Shown here one piece after another: positions 31,224-42,334 of a stretch of DNA of 64,000 nucleotides. The stretch's first letter is position 1. The number at the start of each line of letters is the position of its first letter. The position numbers and the translations under genes are program-made. Source of the stretch: Diplonema papillatum (taxonomy: Eukaryota > Euglenozoa > Diplonemea > Diplonemida > Diplonemidae); NCBI GenBank assembly GCA_030068145.1, contig JAPJBO010000101.1:1-64000 (forward strand), written 5' to 3'. A model generated the notes under the pieces. It ran no database searches and was not told the DNA's origin. It saw only the letters and a program-made list of their open reading frames with translations.

Positions 31224-32346
31224 TCCACTTCTTCCTGTTTCAGGACGGTTCTCCTCAATCTCCCTCACCTCATTTCCTCCCTATTTGCTGTTTTGCAGTA
31301 CCTTCTTTTCATCTCCTTTTATTGTCTTTCTTTGAACTCCCAGGTTCCAGGGGGTTTCAACAGAGATCAACGACTTCCAGAAAGTCCTGCGCTGGACAGC
31401 TTGACCAGTCTAGTCCGACCAGCTGACCAGAATCCGACCAGCCTGGACTGCCTGACCAGACCGACCCGTCCTGTGATCCGTAGCTTAATCCATGAATCAT
31501 GTTCTACCTTCAGTGATTCGTGTGGACTTTTACCAACGTTGTACCTTCCTACAGCAGGACAGGTTCTGCACCTTCATTCATTGGGCAACTGTTTCTTCCC
31601 ATTACCAAGGACCCAGAAGACCACCCTTCCTGTTGATCCTTGCAGCACCAACCACGGGTCTTTTCAAAAGAAGGGTATTTGCAAAACTCTACTGTCCATA
31701 CAAAGGCCCTTTCAGAAACTAGTGAGCCCATACAAAGGTGTGTTCCAAAAGTTCGGCTCCGGATAAGGAGCTTTGTCCTAAACCAACAAAACTACGCACT
31801 TCTTCCTGTTTCAGGGAGGGGTTGCCATGTTCGCAATTGCAGTTGCAAACATGTTCTCAGTCAAGGCGGAGGATCTCCTCAATCTTGACCTTACTTCCTC
31901 CCTATTTGCTGTTTTGCAGTACCTTCTTTTCATCTCCTTTTTGTTGTCATTCTTCGAGCTCCCAGGTTCCAGGGGGTTTCAACAGAGATCAACGACTTCC
32001 AGAAAGTCCTGCGCTGGACAGCTTGACCAGTCTAGTCCGACCAGCTGACCAGAATCCGACCAGCCTGGACCGCCTGACCAGACCGACCCGTCCTGTGATC
32101 CGTAGCTTAATCCATGAATCATGTTCTACCTTCAGTGATTCGTGTGGACTTTTACCAACCTTGTACCTTCCTATAGCAGGACAGGTTCTGGACATTCATT
32201 CATTGGGCAACTGTTTTTTCCCATTACCAAGGACCCAGAAGACCACCCTTCCTGTTGATCCTTGCAGCACCAACCACGGGCCTTTTCAAAAGAAGGGTAT
32301 TTGCAAAAATCTACTGTCCATACAAAGGCCCTTTCAGAAACTAGTG
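31224..32346 (+). repeat. Tandem duplication, ~480-bp unit, two copies
   Basis: Copy 1 (about 31251-31732) and copy 2 (about 31870-32346) are nearly identical, both running from the CTCCTCAATC region through GGTTCCAGGGGGTTTCAACA to CCCTTTCAGAAACTAGTGAG. Copy 2 is preceded by about 70 bp (CACTTCTTCCTGTTTCAGG ... TCTCAGTCAAGGCGGA) that copy 1 has mostly lost. A third partial copy at about 33336-33540 contains that lead segment. Each copy holds CCTTTCAG-like and TTTTGCAG acceptor-like sites, so they could be duplicated 5' or intronic sequence of the gene at 32434. Confidence 0.9.
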
Positions 32347-32433
32347 AGTCGTGCTGTGGAAGGTTTCTAAAGCACGCGCTCTCAGTGTGTTCAGAACAGC
32401 ACCAGGCCACAGCTGCAGAGAACGCTGTGAAGT

Positions 32434-33211
32434 ATGAACGCTCTGGAGACTATCAAAGCCCGTCTTGGGACCGCTCAATACAGCCTACAACCTATGGTTG
32501 TATTAAATGAGGATACCGCAACCGAGCAGGCGTCTCTTCTTGCGTACGTCCGGGAGAAGTATGGAACTCTGGAAGGCCCACGGTGGAGCAAATTCATCCG
32601 CATTGTCAACCTGCGGAGCTGCGAGGATACAAGATGTCCTCTCATTGTCGACAAAACCGACCTCCTCGAGTGCCCAACACCTGTAGCCCAAATAGGAGAG
32701 AATTGCTGGGGAAGATTTGAGGGGGTGTTTGACAAAGCTGACATCGGTCACGAGGACACTTCAGACCGTCGCCCGCTGCCCCGAGGCGCACCAATCGCCC
32801 TTCATCAAGATACAGAATCTGCACCAGCCTATTGAGTGCCCAATGTGTAACAAATTTCGCGGAATCTTCCGGGCAAGTGTATCCCAAGCCAAGCTTCACC
32901 AGGGTGCCTTGTCTCAACTCATCGAGGAAACACATTGCACATTGACATTTCCTGAGGAGGCTGCTACGAGTACAGTGGGCGAGGGCGACAAAGCTAGTGA
33001 GATCAAGCTGTCAGGGATGGATGTCCTGTGCTGCCGATGTCGAGTGGACCTTGAACCTGACGATACTCTACAACGGAAGTGCAGGACGATTCAAAAGATC
33101 TGTGATCTGTGTCGACAACGCGGACTGCACCCTGCGAAAATGATGATCAACGAGTCTGTGCCCGCCACATCGCAGTCTCAGAGTCAACCACGAACAGATG
33201 CGACGCCTTAG
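32434..33211 (+). CDS. Zinc-ribbon-like protein, probable 40-nt intron
   Basis: The frame from ATG 32434 encodes MNALETIKARLGTAQYSLQP and on to NCWGRFEG; a different frame then carries ECPMCNKFRG, LCCRCRVDLEPDD and KICDLCRQRG to the stop at 33211. Removing 32725-32764 (GTGTTTGACA ... GACACTTCAG, 40 nt) joins the frames without a gap, giving 245 residues. A one-base frameshift is the alternative. The CCRC and CDLC knuckles, about 22 residues apart, would bind one zinc; CPMC lies about 80 residues earlier. I do not recognise the family. The gene lies between the duplicated blocks ending at 32346 and the partial third copy starting near 33336. If the intron is real it is unusually short compared with the 158-1318 nt introns elsewhere in the window. 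Confidence 0.5.
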
Positions 33212-33644
33212 TAAGCAGAGGCTCAGAGAAAACGCCTTTTATGCCCTAGTTTTTTTAGGCCTTTTTTTTTTTTTTTGCGTTCTTGCGTACAGATTCTTTA
33301 GGGAACCAGAAAAAAAAAAAAAAGTCAGAGCACCCTAAACCAACAAAACTACGCACTTCTTCCTGTTTCAGGAAGGGGTTGCCATGTTCGCAATTGCAGT
33401 TGCAAACATGTTCTCAGTCAAGGCGGAGGTTCTCCTCAATCTTGACCTTACTTCCTTCTTGTTTGCTGATTTGCAGGACCTTCTTTTCATCTCCTTTTTG
33501 TTGCCTTTCTTCGAGCTCCCAGGTTTGCCAGGGGATTTGCCGGTGTCTGCAATTGCAAGCATGTTCTCAGTCAGGGCGGGCGAAAGGAAACATTGCTTGC
33601 GATCTTGTCTGTTCAACAGAGATCAATCGGTGCGTGCCGGAAAG

Positions 33645-33775
33645 CTCGGTACTCGGCTGGTGCCGACACGTACCGGGAACCTCGGTACCGGGCTGGTACC
33701 GGCACGTACCGGCACCGCGGTACTCGGCTGGTGCCGGCGAGTTCCGGCCACCCTCGCTACTCAGCCGGTACCGTG
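33645..33775. repeat. GC-rich CGGTACTCGGCTGGTGCCG repeat
   Basis: Three to four degenerate units of about 35 bp, alternating GGTACTCGGCTGGTGCCG and GGTACCGGGCTGGTACCG with ACGTACCGG joints. Highly self-complementary. Confidence 0.85.
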
Positions 33776-34060
33776 CGGTGTTCCGCCTGCCCTTAGGCCC
33801 GTAGGGCCCGGGATGTCGTGGCTGGTGAACACCTCGAAGTCCACCGCAAGCTCAATGCGGGATACCTGACCCGCGTTGGTCCACCTGCGCTGCAGCCAGC
33901 CCTTGAGCGCGCGCATCGCCTGGCCCCCGTACAGCAATCTCGGCGGCTCATCCGGTAGGGGGTCGAAGTCAAACACACGTCGCACAGCCCGGCAGTTGTG
34001 CGGCTGCCGCCCAGGCGTGCACCGGTTGCACCGCAGAAAAGCGGTCTCGCTTCTTCATTT
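33776..34060 (-). other. Unidentified protein fragment
   Basis: On the - strand a 74-residue open stretch (33761-33985) reads RRVFDFDPLPDEPPRLLYGG and WLQRRWTNAGQVSRIELAVD. The pattern of a Trp/Arg helix followed by an ELxxDF strand looks like real protein, but it has no start, no splice support and a different GC background. It may come from a mobile element. Confidence 0.3.
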
Positions 34061-34725
34061 ACGAAAGCGGATGCCACCCAGTTCTTGTTTGTGTAAATTA
34101 GTTGGCGAGCTGTGTCTCGTACCGGACGCAATGCTCACCCGCCGAGCCTCTACCAGAACCAGAATTGACGTCTTCGTTTGCCCGAAGGCTTCTTGGAAAC
34201 CTTTTGTGCATCTTTGCGGAGACGGCACAGCCTGGCTAAGAGCCAAAGCAGCTCCGTTCCAGATGAAAAGGTGATGGCGGAAAAGGCGCTTTCTAGCCGC
34301 ATTTCCTTTTTCCATCGCAAGCAGAAGTAGTGTGTACTGTCGAAACGGCAGACGGGACTCTTATCTCAGGTGCCAGGAAGCGCAACGGAAACACAAGCGT
34401 GCCTGTACCTGCGAAACGTGTCATCTTCACAGGTAAACGGCGTTGTGAAGGGGAGTTTCTGCTCTTCGTATTGTCTGACGAGAACTGCCTAGAAGAAAGG
34501 GAGAAGTAAGAACACGTCTTTGTAACTGATATCACTAGCGCAAGGGAATGTTGAGTGACTGCCTTAACCCGGGGAAACGAGCTTGGGCGAGGTCACCGGG
34601 GGGTAAGGGAGGGTGGGAAACTTGACTGTTTCTTTGAACCAACCACACCCTGAAGGCTGTGTAGAGTTCTCTAATCGACTTTCGTGGTGCATCAACTCCC
34701 TCAGTGAAACTGTGAGTGGGGCGTG

Positions 34726-37700
34726 ATGGGGGACAGGAGGGACGAACGGGATCGTCGTCCGTCAAGCCAGATTAAATTCCGGTCATTTCTGCACAACACC
34801 GTCTTCGATGTTTGTAAAAGCAGAGGCTGGAAGGAAACCGACGCAGACCTCGACTGGGATCTCCACTGGGCGGACCCGCAGTGGATCAGGGATGTCTTCG
34901 ACCACATTCGCCTCGAAGACGGGCAGAGAGTGAACCATTTCAGAAACCACTACGAGCTGACGCGGAAAGATCTGACGATCAAGAACCTCAAGCGTATGAA
35001 GAAAAGTCTTGAAAAGGACGACAAACTGCAGGAAGCCATGAAGTTCGACTTCTTCCCGCAAACCTACGTGCTCCCTGCGGAGTACGGATTGTTCGAAGTG
35101 GACTACAAGCGCAACCCACACCAGGCGTGGATAATGAAGCCAATCGGAAGGGCCTCCGGAAAAGGGATTTTTCTCTTCACTAAACTGTCCCAAATTTCGG
35201 ACTGGCGAAAGGACCATAAGTGGAGACAAGACGGCCAGCAGGCAGAAACGTACGTCGTCCAACGTTACATCGAGAACCCGCACCTCGTCGCTGGGAAAAA
35301 GTACGATCTTCGTATTTATGCTCTGGTGACAAGCTATTCACCGCTCACGGTATGCCGTCCCTTTTCCCGTACCATTCTCCTGGCGACCGTTCAAAGCCGT
35401 CTGGAGGTCACCGCGTTTTTGAACTGTTTCGAATCCAATCTTTTCATTCCGATCCTCAGCGGACTCCGAAGACACCTGACGGGCTTGGAAACAAAGAGAT
35501 CAGGCACTCCGATATAAAAGCGGCAGCGTTTTCCTGTGATGCAGTAACTTACTACTACTAGAGGCACCACGGGAGCCTAGACACTGAGGGCTTGGGCCCT
35601 TTATCCAGGGCACCTATTGATCAGAAGGGTTGCTCAAATCCTGCATGGACTGCTTCCAAAGCGCGATGTACCCTGTGGAACGCCCCACCTTCTGGTGCCG
35701 TTCTGTCCCTAAAGTACCCGCTTCTTTTGCTTCCGGCTGGACTACCACCAAGATGCGATGGTGTGCTGTACTTCCAAGGCTCCTGAACGAATCTCTGCAA
35801 CTGCATCCGGGTTCTTGAATCGCAAGACGCGGAACTGATCTCCTGCTCATTGGCTTCAATGTCAACGAGCTAAAACATGCGGCGAAACCAGCTGACGTTG
35901 TCGGGGCCGCGTTGAAGAATGCGTTCGAAATTGTTGCCGCTGCAGTCGTGGTCCGAAGCACTTTGCCGAGTTTTCACAGGGGCTTGTCATTCAGATCCAA
36001 GAATCTGACTTTTTCACGGTTTGCACCTGCACCCCTCCGCGGTAAGGTGCGGCAGTGTATTCTTGGTCCTCCTGTACCAACAACAGGATACAGTCTGCGG
36101 ACAGCCGATGTCAGAACATTATGAGGGGGGTGCGTAGGCATCCTGGCAAGCTTTCTAAACCTACCAGGTGGTTGGCAGAGCTTCGCGCTTTTGGGTCGCA
36201 ACGAATCCCCAAGAAGAACGTACTTGGTGTCGTGTTGTGACCAACAGTCCCGGACATGGCTAGCCATTACTCATAATGAAAGTGTCCACCAAAGAAACAA
36301 CCCACACCCACATAGCCCCACCCTAGCAATCCCGGAATCTCAAGCGATCTTTAACTCGAAGAATGCATCGGTGTGCCCCGGTGGTGAGCGGGCAGACAAC
36401 GTGAAGCCGGCACACGAGAGGATCCTCTGAAAGCTGTTACCTATTATGCAAGTGGACCAGCCAGCGTCAGAGCCACCAGGCCGGTAACCTCAGACTTTCA
36501 TTTCCCCGAGGAAAAGGAAAATGAGCCTCCCAGAAGTACAGAGACGTCAAACTAAAAGCGAGCCTGGGGATCAAACCAATGCAAGGGAAAATCGTTCAAA
36601 AAATACTCAACCAGCGACGGTTGGGACACCTTTAAACGTTACAAAAACTACGCATTTCTTCACGCAGGTGTGGCTGTCTCGAAGCGGGTTTTGCCGCTTT
36701 TCGCATCACCGGTTCTCGATGAACATGAAGGAAATCGACAACACGTACGTGCATCTCACCAACACCGCGATTCAAAAGACCAGCAGTAAATATACGAACA
36801 GCGCTGGATGCAAGTGGGGCCTCCGGCGTCTCCGGCAGTTCTTAATATCCACGTACGGTGAACAGGCAACCAACATTCTTTTTGGCGAAGTTCAGCAAGT
36901 TATCCTGCGGACGCTTCAATCGGTGCAAAAAATCATGATCAACGACAAGCATTGCTTCGAGCTCTACGGCTTCGATATTTTGGTCGATGACCGACTGAAG
37001 CCGTGGCTCATAGAAGTCAACGCGAGTCCGTCCATGTCGGCCGAGACACCGGCGGACTACCACCTGAAGTTTAACCTGTTCGACGACGTTCTGAACGTTG
37101 TCGACTTCGAAAAGAAGAACCAGGGGAACGAGGAGCGAATCGGCGGCTTCGATCTAATTCATAGAAACGGTATGCTTACCTGCGGAAGGGTTGGTGGTTC
37201 AACGAGAAATGGCCTTTGGCAAAGGCACCCCAAAGGCAGCATCATTCGCACCTGCAGCTGAGTCCTTCCAACTAAGTCGTGGAAAAGCATTTATGCTGGG
37301 AAAACCATTGCGCAACGAGACCGAATCCCAAGTTCACTGATCTACTCTGTGGAAAACTCATGCGAAACGTAGCAGCAGAACGCTCTGTCCCGGCGGGTTC
37401 TTTTTATGTCAAATGCAGTTTGCCAAGAACAAAAACCGATCGATGGCAGCGTACCATCCTCACCCCCGTTAGATGAGCAAAATAGGGTTGAAGGAAGTGC
37501 GCACAAACAAAACATAGAGCGATCCTGAAGCAATTGCCGTGTGGACAATGTGCGGTAGCCTTCACATTGTCGGTTCCCACTGTTTTCATGTTGCTGCAAT
37601 CGGGCACTAGTTACAGAGTTGCCACACGCCGGTAAACCCTCACAGGCCCTGTTGGTATCTCAAAAGGAGACAAGTACATCCAGTCGTACCTCGGCTGCGC

Positions 37701-37785
37701 GAATGAGAAGTCGATTCCCATTTCGAAGATCAAGCTTCCCCCGAGACTGTCGCACTCGCACGCGAATGAGCGCCTCCTGATTTAG
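34726..37785 (+). CDS. TTLL9: Tubulin tyrosine ligase-like protein TTLL9, three exons
   Basis: Exons 34726-35349, 36668-37169 and 37646-37785 give 421 residues, close to the ~440 of animal TTLL9. Both introns (1318 and 476 nt) start GTATGC and end CAG; exon joins restore LTVWLSRSG and FDLIHRNGPV. TTLL9-type hallmarks are visible: NHFRNHYELTRKDLTIKNLK (70-89), WIMKPIGRASGKGIFLF (135-151, nucleotide-binding loop), YVVQRYIENPHLVAGKKYDL (176-195), HLTN (237-240), CFELYGFDILVD (305-316), LIEVNASPS (322-330, Mg/ATP ligands) and a final YLGC. TTLL9 enzymes add glutamates to axonemal tubulin using ATP. GTG lies three bases before the ATG and was not chosen. A pyrimidine/AG tract (ATCAACTCCCTCAG) ends 21 bases upstream of the ATG. 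Intron 1 holds the end of inverted-repeat element A and another dispersed segment; intron 2 holds a piece shared with 61.6 kb. Confidence 0.92.
35371..35500 (-). repeat. Solo end of element A inside TTLL9 intron 1
   Basis: CATTCTCCTGGCGACCGTTC starts 21 bases after the donor site and continues through CTGGAGGTCA, TTTTTGAACTGTTT and TTTTCATTCCGA. This is the inverse of 1040-1190 with roughly 80% match. No opposite end is found in the intron, so it is a fragment. Confidence 0.85.
36212..36292 (+). repeat. Dispersed segment shared with 28.97 kb
   Basis: GTACTTGGTGTCGTG ... CCAACAGTCCCGGACATGG ... CATAATGAAAGTGTCCACC matches 28962-29030 in the same orientation, with indels. It lies within TTLL9 intron 1. 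Confidence 0.65.
37410..37515 (-). repeat. ~100-bp segment shared with 61.6 kb
   Basis: Its inverse matches 61566-61670 at roughly nine bases in ten, including CATCTAACGGGGGTGAGGAT and GGTACGCTGCCATCG. It lies within TTLL9 intron 2. Neither copy is coding. Confidence 0.85.
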
Positions 37786-38239
37786 AGAGACGACCTTGCG
37801 GCCTTCTTTCTCACCCAGACAGCCCCTCGGGGCACACCATCACACCATGACCCTCCTACGCGAGGGTTTGCTAAGTACTTCCTGCGACGCTGTGGGCCAA
37901 ACGGGGACTGCGATTGCCCTTCAAAACATGCCGGAAAACGAAGTCGGCTGATGTACGCGGTCGGCACCCAAATTTGTCGCTCCTTTCGTCTAGATCTGCA
38001 CTCAGCCTACATATTAGTGGTGTGTTGTGCTAATTCCTCCCCGCTCAACTTGCGCCTAACCTGCTGTTTATTCGTTTGTCGTCCGTGTTTAAAATCTAAA
38101 GAAAGTAAACAAGATGTCATGCAGGTCATTCGTACCCAGGTTGCCTTTGCGCTGCCGCGATTCATAAACCAGTGCCCAAGTCTTGCTCAAATGGAAATTG
38201 GAGTACAGTATCTCTGCAGTAGCACCAGCCTATTCACGG

Positions 38240-38468
38240 TCCCAATTTGCGCGCCAGCCGGTGCGCAAGTTCATCTGGTCCTTCCCGCAGATAAAGCTGC
38301 TGCGAGACGGGTACGCGCCGCCGCCCCCTTACAGCCCCACGACCGACCAGGACCAGTCCCTCGCGAGCGCGCTGAAGCGCGAGTTTCTGTGGCGGCACCC
38401 CAAGTGGGTCCCCTACACGGAAGCCGAAGAGCGCCTGCCGGTAGGTTGCCTTTTCGCGCTCATCGCCG
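38240..38468 (+). pseudogene. Truncated copy of the PPR gene's 5' coding region
   Basis: Translates to KFIWSFPQIKLLRDGYAPPP, then ALKREFLWRHPKWVPYTEAE and LPVGCLFAL, matching residues 14-82 of the gene 480 bp downstream. The last ~120 bp are essentially identical to the gene and the first ~90 bp are clearly diverged. The match stops abruptly inside codon 83 and the frame ends nine residues later. A partial tandem duplication, possibly partly homogenised by gene conversion. Confidence 0.85.
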
Positions 38469-38688
38469 ATCAGCAGTGTCTGAGTTGCTAAACTTCATCA
38501 GGACCGCCAAATGCAAATCACCCACCCCCCCCTTAAATTAAGATTCCCCCCCTTCCCACGGAATTCAAGCCACCATGCGGTCGGCGCCGATCAGGTGTCC
38601 CCTCGGATAGCGTTCTTCCCAAAAGGCTGCTGAGCAGGGCTCTCAGCAGGACCTCAGAGGTCCCCAGAAGGGTTGCTTTGAGCTGACG

Positions 38689-40732
38689 ATGGCGAGTGTG
38701 GACGCGGCGAAGATTTGGCTGGTGCGCCAATCAGTGCGCGAGTTCATCGGGTCCTTCCCGCAGGCAAAGCTGCTGCGGGACGGGTACGCGCCGCCGCCCC
38801 CGTACGGCCCCGCGGCCGACCAGGACCAGTCCCTCGCGAGCGCGCTGAAGCGCGAGTTTCTGTGGCGGCACCCCAAGTGGGTCCCCTACACGGAAGCCGA
38901 AGAGCGCCTGCCGGTTGGCTGCCTGTTCGCGCTCCGCGCAGCCGGCTGGCACGTCGGCGAGCACTGCTGGGCCGCCGCTATCGCCATCCACAACTCGATG
39001 GGCAACGTCAAAAAAGCCGAGCAGACCTTCCGCGCCATGCAGCGCGACGCCGACATCACGCCGACGAGCACTTCCTTCAGCAAACTGCTGTGGGCATACG
39101 CGTTGAAGGGCGACCGCGACAAGTTCAAGTACACGTACCAGGCGGCAGCAGGCCGCGGTATCGCGCTGGGCCCCGATGTGTGGGCAGCGCTGATGACCCT
39201 GTTCCAGCAGCTGGGTCTCGAGGATCGGGTGTGGGACACGTTCCGCTACGTGGTGTGGAAGCGGAAAGAGCTGCGCTCGGGCCGAGTCTTCGCGCCGCTG
39301 TTCTTCATGGCCAAGGCGCCGCCGGACGTGCGCCGGGTGCTGATGCTGATGCGGGCGTTCTCCCGCGGCGTGTGGATCATGAAGTATCACTTTTCGTATG
39401 CGTTGACCGCGGTGGTCGGACACACGGCAAAGGGCGGCAGCGCCGCCGCCGCCTTGGGCATCCGAGACGCCGCCACAGCCGTCGCGGATCTTTTCATCGC
39501 CGAACTCGGACCCCGCGAGCTGTCTGAGCGGATCGTGCAGGACCTCCGCCAGTGGGTTCTTGCCTTCCAGCACGTCGCCGGCGACTCGTCCTTCTTCGAC
39601 GAGTTGCTCGCGGCTTACTCAGACGTGCTCTCCAAAAATCTGCCGTACGTCCCGCCGGCCGAGCTCTCGCACCCGCACCGGCGCGTCACGCACCCGTCGG
39701 CGCCCCCGCCCGGCCAGTGCACGCTGCACGGGAACGCGTGGATCAACGTGCTCCGCTTCTGCGTCAACATCGGCGCGACGCGCAACGCCGAGGTTGCCTT
39801 TTCGCTCTTGAACGAGCCGAAGCCGAGCTCGTACGCCCTGCTGCTGTCTGCGTACGTGGCGGACGGGAGCTTCGCGAAGGTCCGCGCGTTGTGGACCCGA
39901 ATGCAAGACCGCGGCGTCCATCCCAACAGAACGGCATGCTCTCTGTTCCTGCAAGCTTGCGGGGACCGCTGCTCCTCGTCGTCTGACATGTTCGTTCTGT
40001 TGGCGGAGAGAGTCTTTCAAGACGCAGTCGACCGCGGCCTGCACAAAGGTGACGTGCACATGTGGGCAATGCTGATGAGGGTTTACAGCAAAGCTGGCGA
40101 CGCCCGCAAGGCGCGGGCACTCGAACGCACGCGTAAGTACTTGAACGAGCCCAAAGGAAAGCTCTTTGCTGGGTACTTCCGCGATGTCTCTCCTGGGCCG
40201 ACCCCGGCGGCAAGCCAGGTGTGTACCACTATTTTCACCCACCCCCGCCCCTCATCTGGCTTCGCACCTTCATTTTGAATCGCAGCAGCAGCGGCCTCCG
40301 TGTCGTCGAGTAACAGTACGTCCTCGGCCTCCAACCGCCACTGTTCGTGATCCTACCTGTTCCAGTACCACCAACTCCTTCATTTCGGCCCCCACGTTGG
40401 CCCTATCATTCGTATTCATGGCTTGTCGCGTTCTCTCATCGTTCCGACACTTCGCGCAGGTGTGGGAACCGCTGGGGCTTGATGAGGCGCAGCCTCCCGA
40501 AGCAACCGAAGGAGAAGAAGCACTGGAACAAGAGCAAGAAGCTGATCCCGAGGCCGAGCCCGTGCACACCGTTGTGCTGCCGTTATCGCCGTGGCAGCAG
40601 AAGTTCGAGTCGGAGGGGGCACTGGCCGTCCCGTACCACTCCGAAGCGGATTCCATGGCAGAAAGAAGGACGCGCGTGCGCAAACTGGCGTGGACTCCAC
40701 CCTGCGCATCTCGGTCGTCTCCGTTTACCTAG
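38689..40732 (+). CDS. Pentatricopeptide repeat (PPR) protein, two exons
   Basis: Exon 38689-40218 (510 codons) and exon 40460-40732 join through a 241-nt intron (GTGTGT ... GCGCAG), both ends between codons, giving 600 residues. A shorter intron ending at AATCGCAG near 40285 is an alternative. PPR-like helix pairs are clearest at about 92-125 (CWAAAIAIHNSMGNVKKAEQ), 128-160, 163-197 and 385-435 (YALLLSAYVADGSFAKVRAL, then WTRMQDRGVHPN). PPR proteins bind single-stranded RNA, mostly in mitochondria or plastids, and direct editing, cleavage or stability. No clear presequence is visible, but the start is Arg/Lys-containing and Asp-poor only weakly. The C-terminal exon is acidic (Glu-rich EGEEALEQEQEADPEAE). 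Strong GC bias at third positions creates long antisense frames here, which are not genes. Confidence 0.85.
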
Positions 40733-42334
40733 AACACCTAGTTCGTAGTAGTAGTAGTAGAACACCTACGTCATGGCTCGTTTACCAGGCGTTTGACTGA
40801 GCAGCGGAAAAAATGAAAGGTACACAACTGGTATCCTGTATCAAGGTGATACAATCGTCGCTGTCATCAGAATCTCCGCTTTCCGATGAGATACTGATAG
40901 GGTCCGCTTGTTGTTGATCTTGTTGTTAGTACAACAAGATCCGCACGCGGCAGCTTTCAGCTTACTCGCACCGCGACGCCAGAGAACGGCCCGTCGCGAC
41001 TGCCGCTTCCCGTCGCGCCGCTCGACAAAGCGCGGATTCTGGTTCTGATGACGCACGGGTCACCACGTTGGCGACCGTCACGACAGGCACCGCGACGAAA
41101 GTGCGGCGAAAGTGCACGTTCGGAATCTCGCACGTTGTTCACTAAGAAGCATACAAAAATCAGTTCGCTTCGCACATGGAGCAACCGCAAAGAGGCACTC
41201 GTCGGCGCAAGCTGTCTCCGACTCACCTAACACGCTTCTCAGTGTCGCTACCTATCTTCACGTCGGATTGGCGGTGGCAGCGATACCTCCTAGCCTTGCT
41301 CATGGTATGTTGGGGTGAAGCAGAAATAGCCGCAGTGCTCGCTGGAACCCCACGCGTCCCCCCTGCGTTGGCTTTCTTTCTTCTCTTCGCCGCGACTTCC
41401 CATCTCTCTCTCTCTCTCTCTCACCCCTCGCTCTCTCTATGTTTCTGCGCGCTTCTCACAACGGACGCCACCCCGCGAAAGAGAATTACATTCGAGTCGT
41501 TGTAGAACTACCGTAATTGGAATAATGTTGAACTGGGCAAAAGCTGGAACGGGTAAATGGCAGACCGGGTAACCTGGGACACCCAGGGGCGCACAGGTGG
41601 CGGGCGAGTCGTGGCTCGCCCCAGATTCGTCTTCACTCGCCCTGTCACTCGCCCTCACTCGCCCTCAGTACCATGCAGGGTCATTTTTTTTGTGCCGTTT
41701 CCGACCCACTCAGGTGCGGGGTTAGGCCACAAAACTTTGGGCAAAATACCCCGCCGCCTATGCATACCCCTGAGAAACACGTTGATGGGGGAAAGGCAGG
41801 AGAGAAGTTTCCCGCTCGACCCACGCCACGGCGGTGCTGGCCGCACCGCAAAGCGAGACGTGGGGTCGACAGCGTCTTCTCGATGACGAATCCCATGGAG
41901 ACGCTGCGCCACCATGGATCCGCAGACATTCGTCAACCGAGGATGCATGGTGATGACACCTTTGCCGCCGAAGACGACGACAACGCCGACGACGGCGACC
42001 TGGAAACTCCCGACTGTGCATTGTGGGAGGGCAGACCTTCACTGAGCAGTATTCTGGGATGTCCCAGGGTTTACCCCGTTCAACAGTAATCCAATTACGG
42101 TATATGCTATATTCCTCCATGACAGGGCCGCGGCTCGCGCCGCGCCTCCGACATAACGACTTACGCCCGCCGCAGTGCAGTAGTGGGAGACTGGATACTC
42201 GGAGAGATGGTCCCTGACTCTAACTCGTCTCTCTAGCCTCTGTCTGTCTGGATTGTTCAAACGTTGCACGGCAGGAGTTGTGCGGAAAAGGGGGAGGGGA
42301 GGGTGTAGTACGCGAGTGGCAGGCACTGTCTAAA
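40733..42334. other. Intergenic; no supported gene
   Basis: Contains a short GTA run (40744-40761) and a CT run (41404-41422). Frames in 41.0-42.1 kb show no motif. The last 120 bp include CTCGTCTCTCTAG (AG at 42235-42236), a pyrimidine/AG acceptor candidate 99 bases before the peroxidase-like start codon. Confidence 0.4.

Noticed and set aside
31224-32346. Protein made of repeated 120-residue units
   Set aside because: The two copies differ in open frame and contain acceptor-like sites; no frame stays open through both with sensible composition.
38731-39573. 280-residue antisense frame inside the PPR gene
   Set aside because: GC-rich third positions of the PPR gene leave the opposite strand open; no motif and wrong strand.
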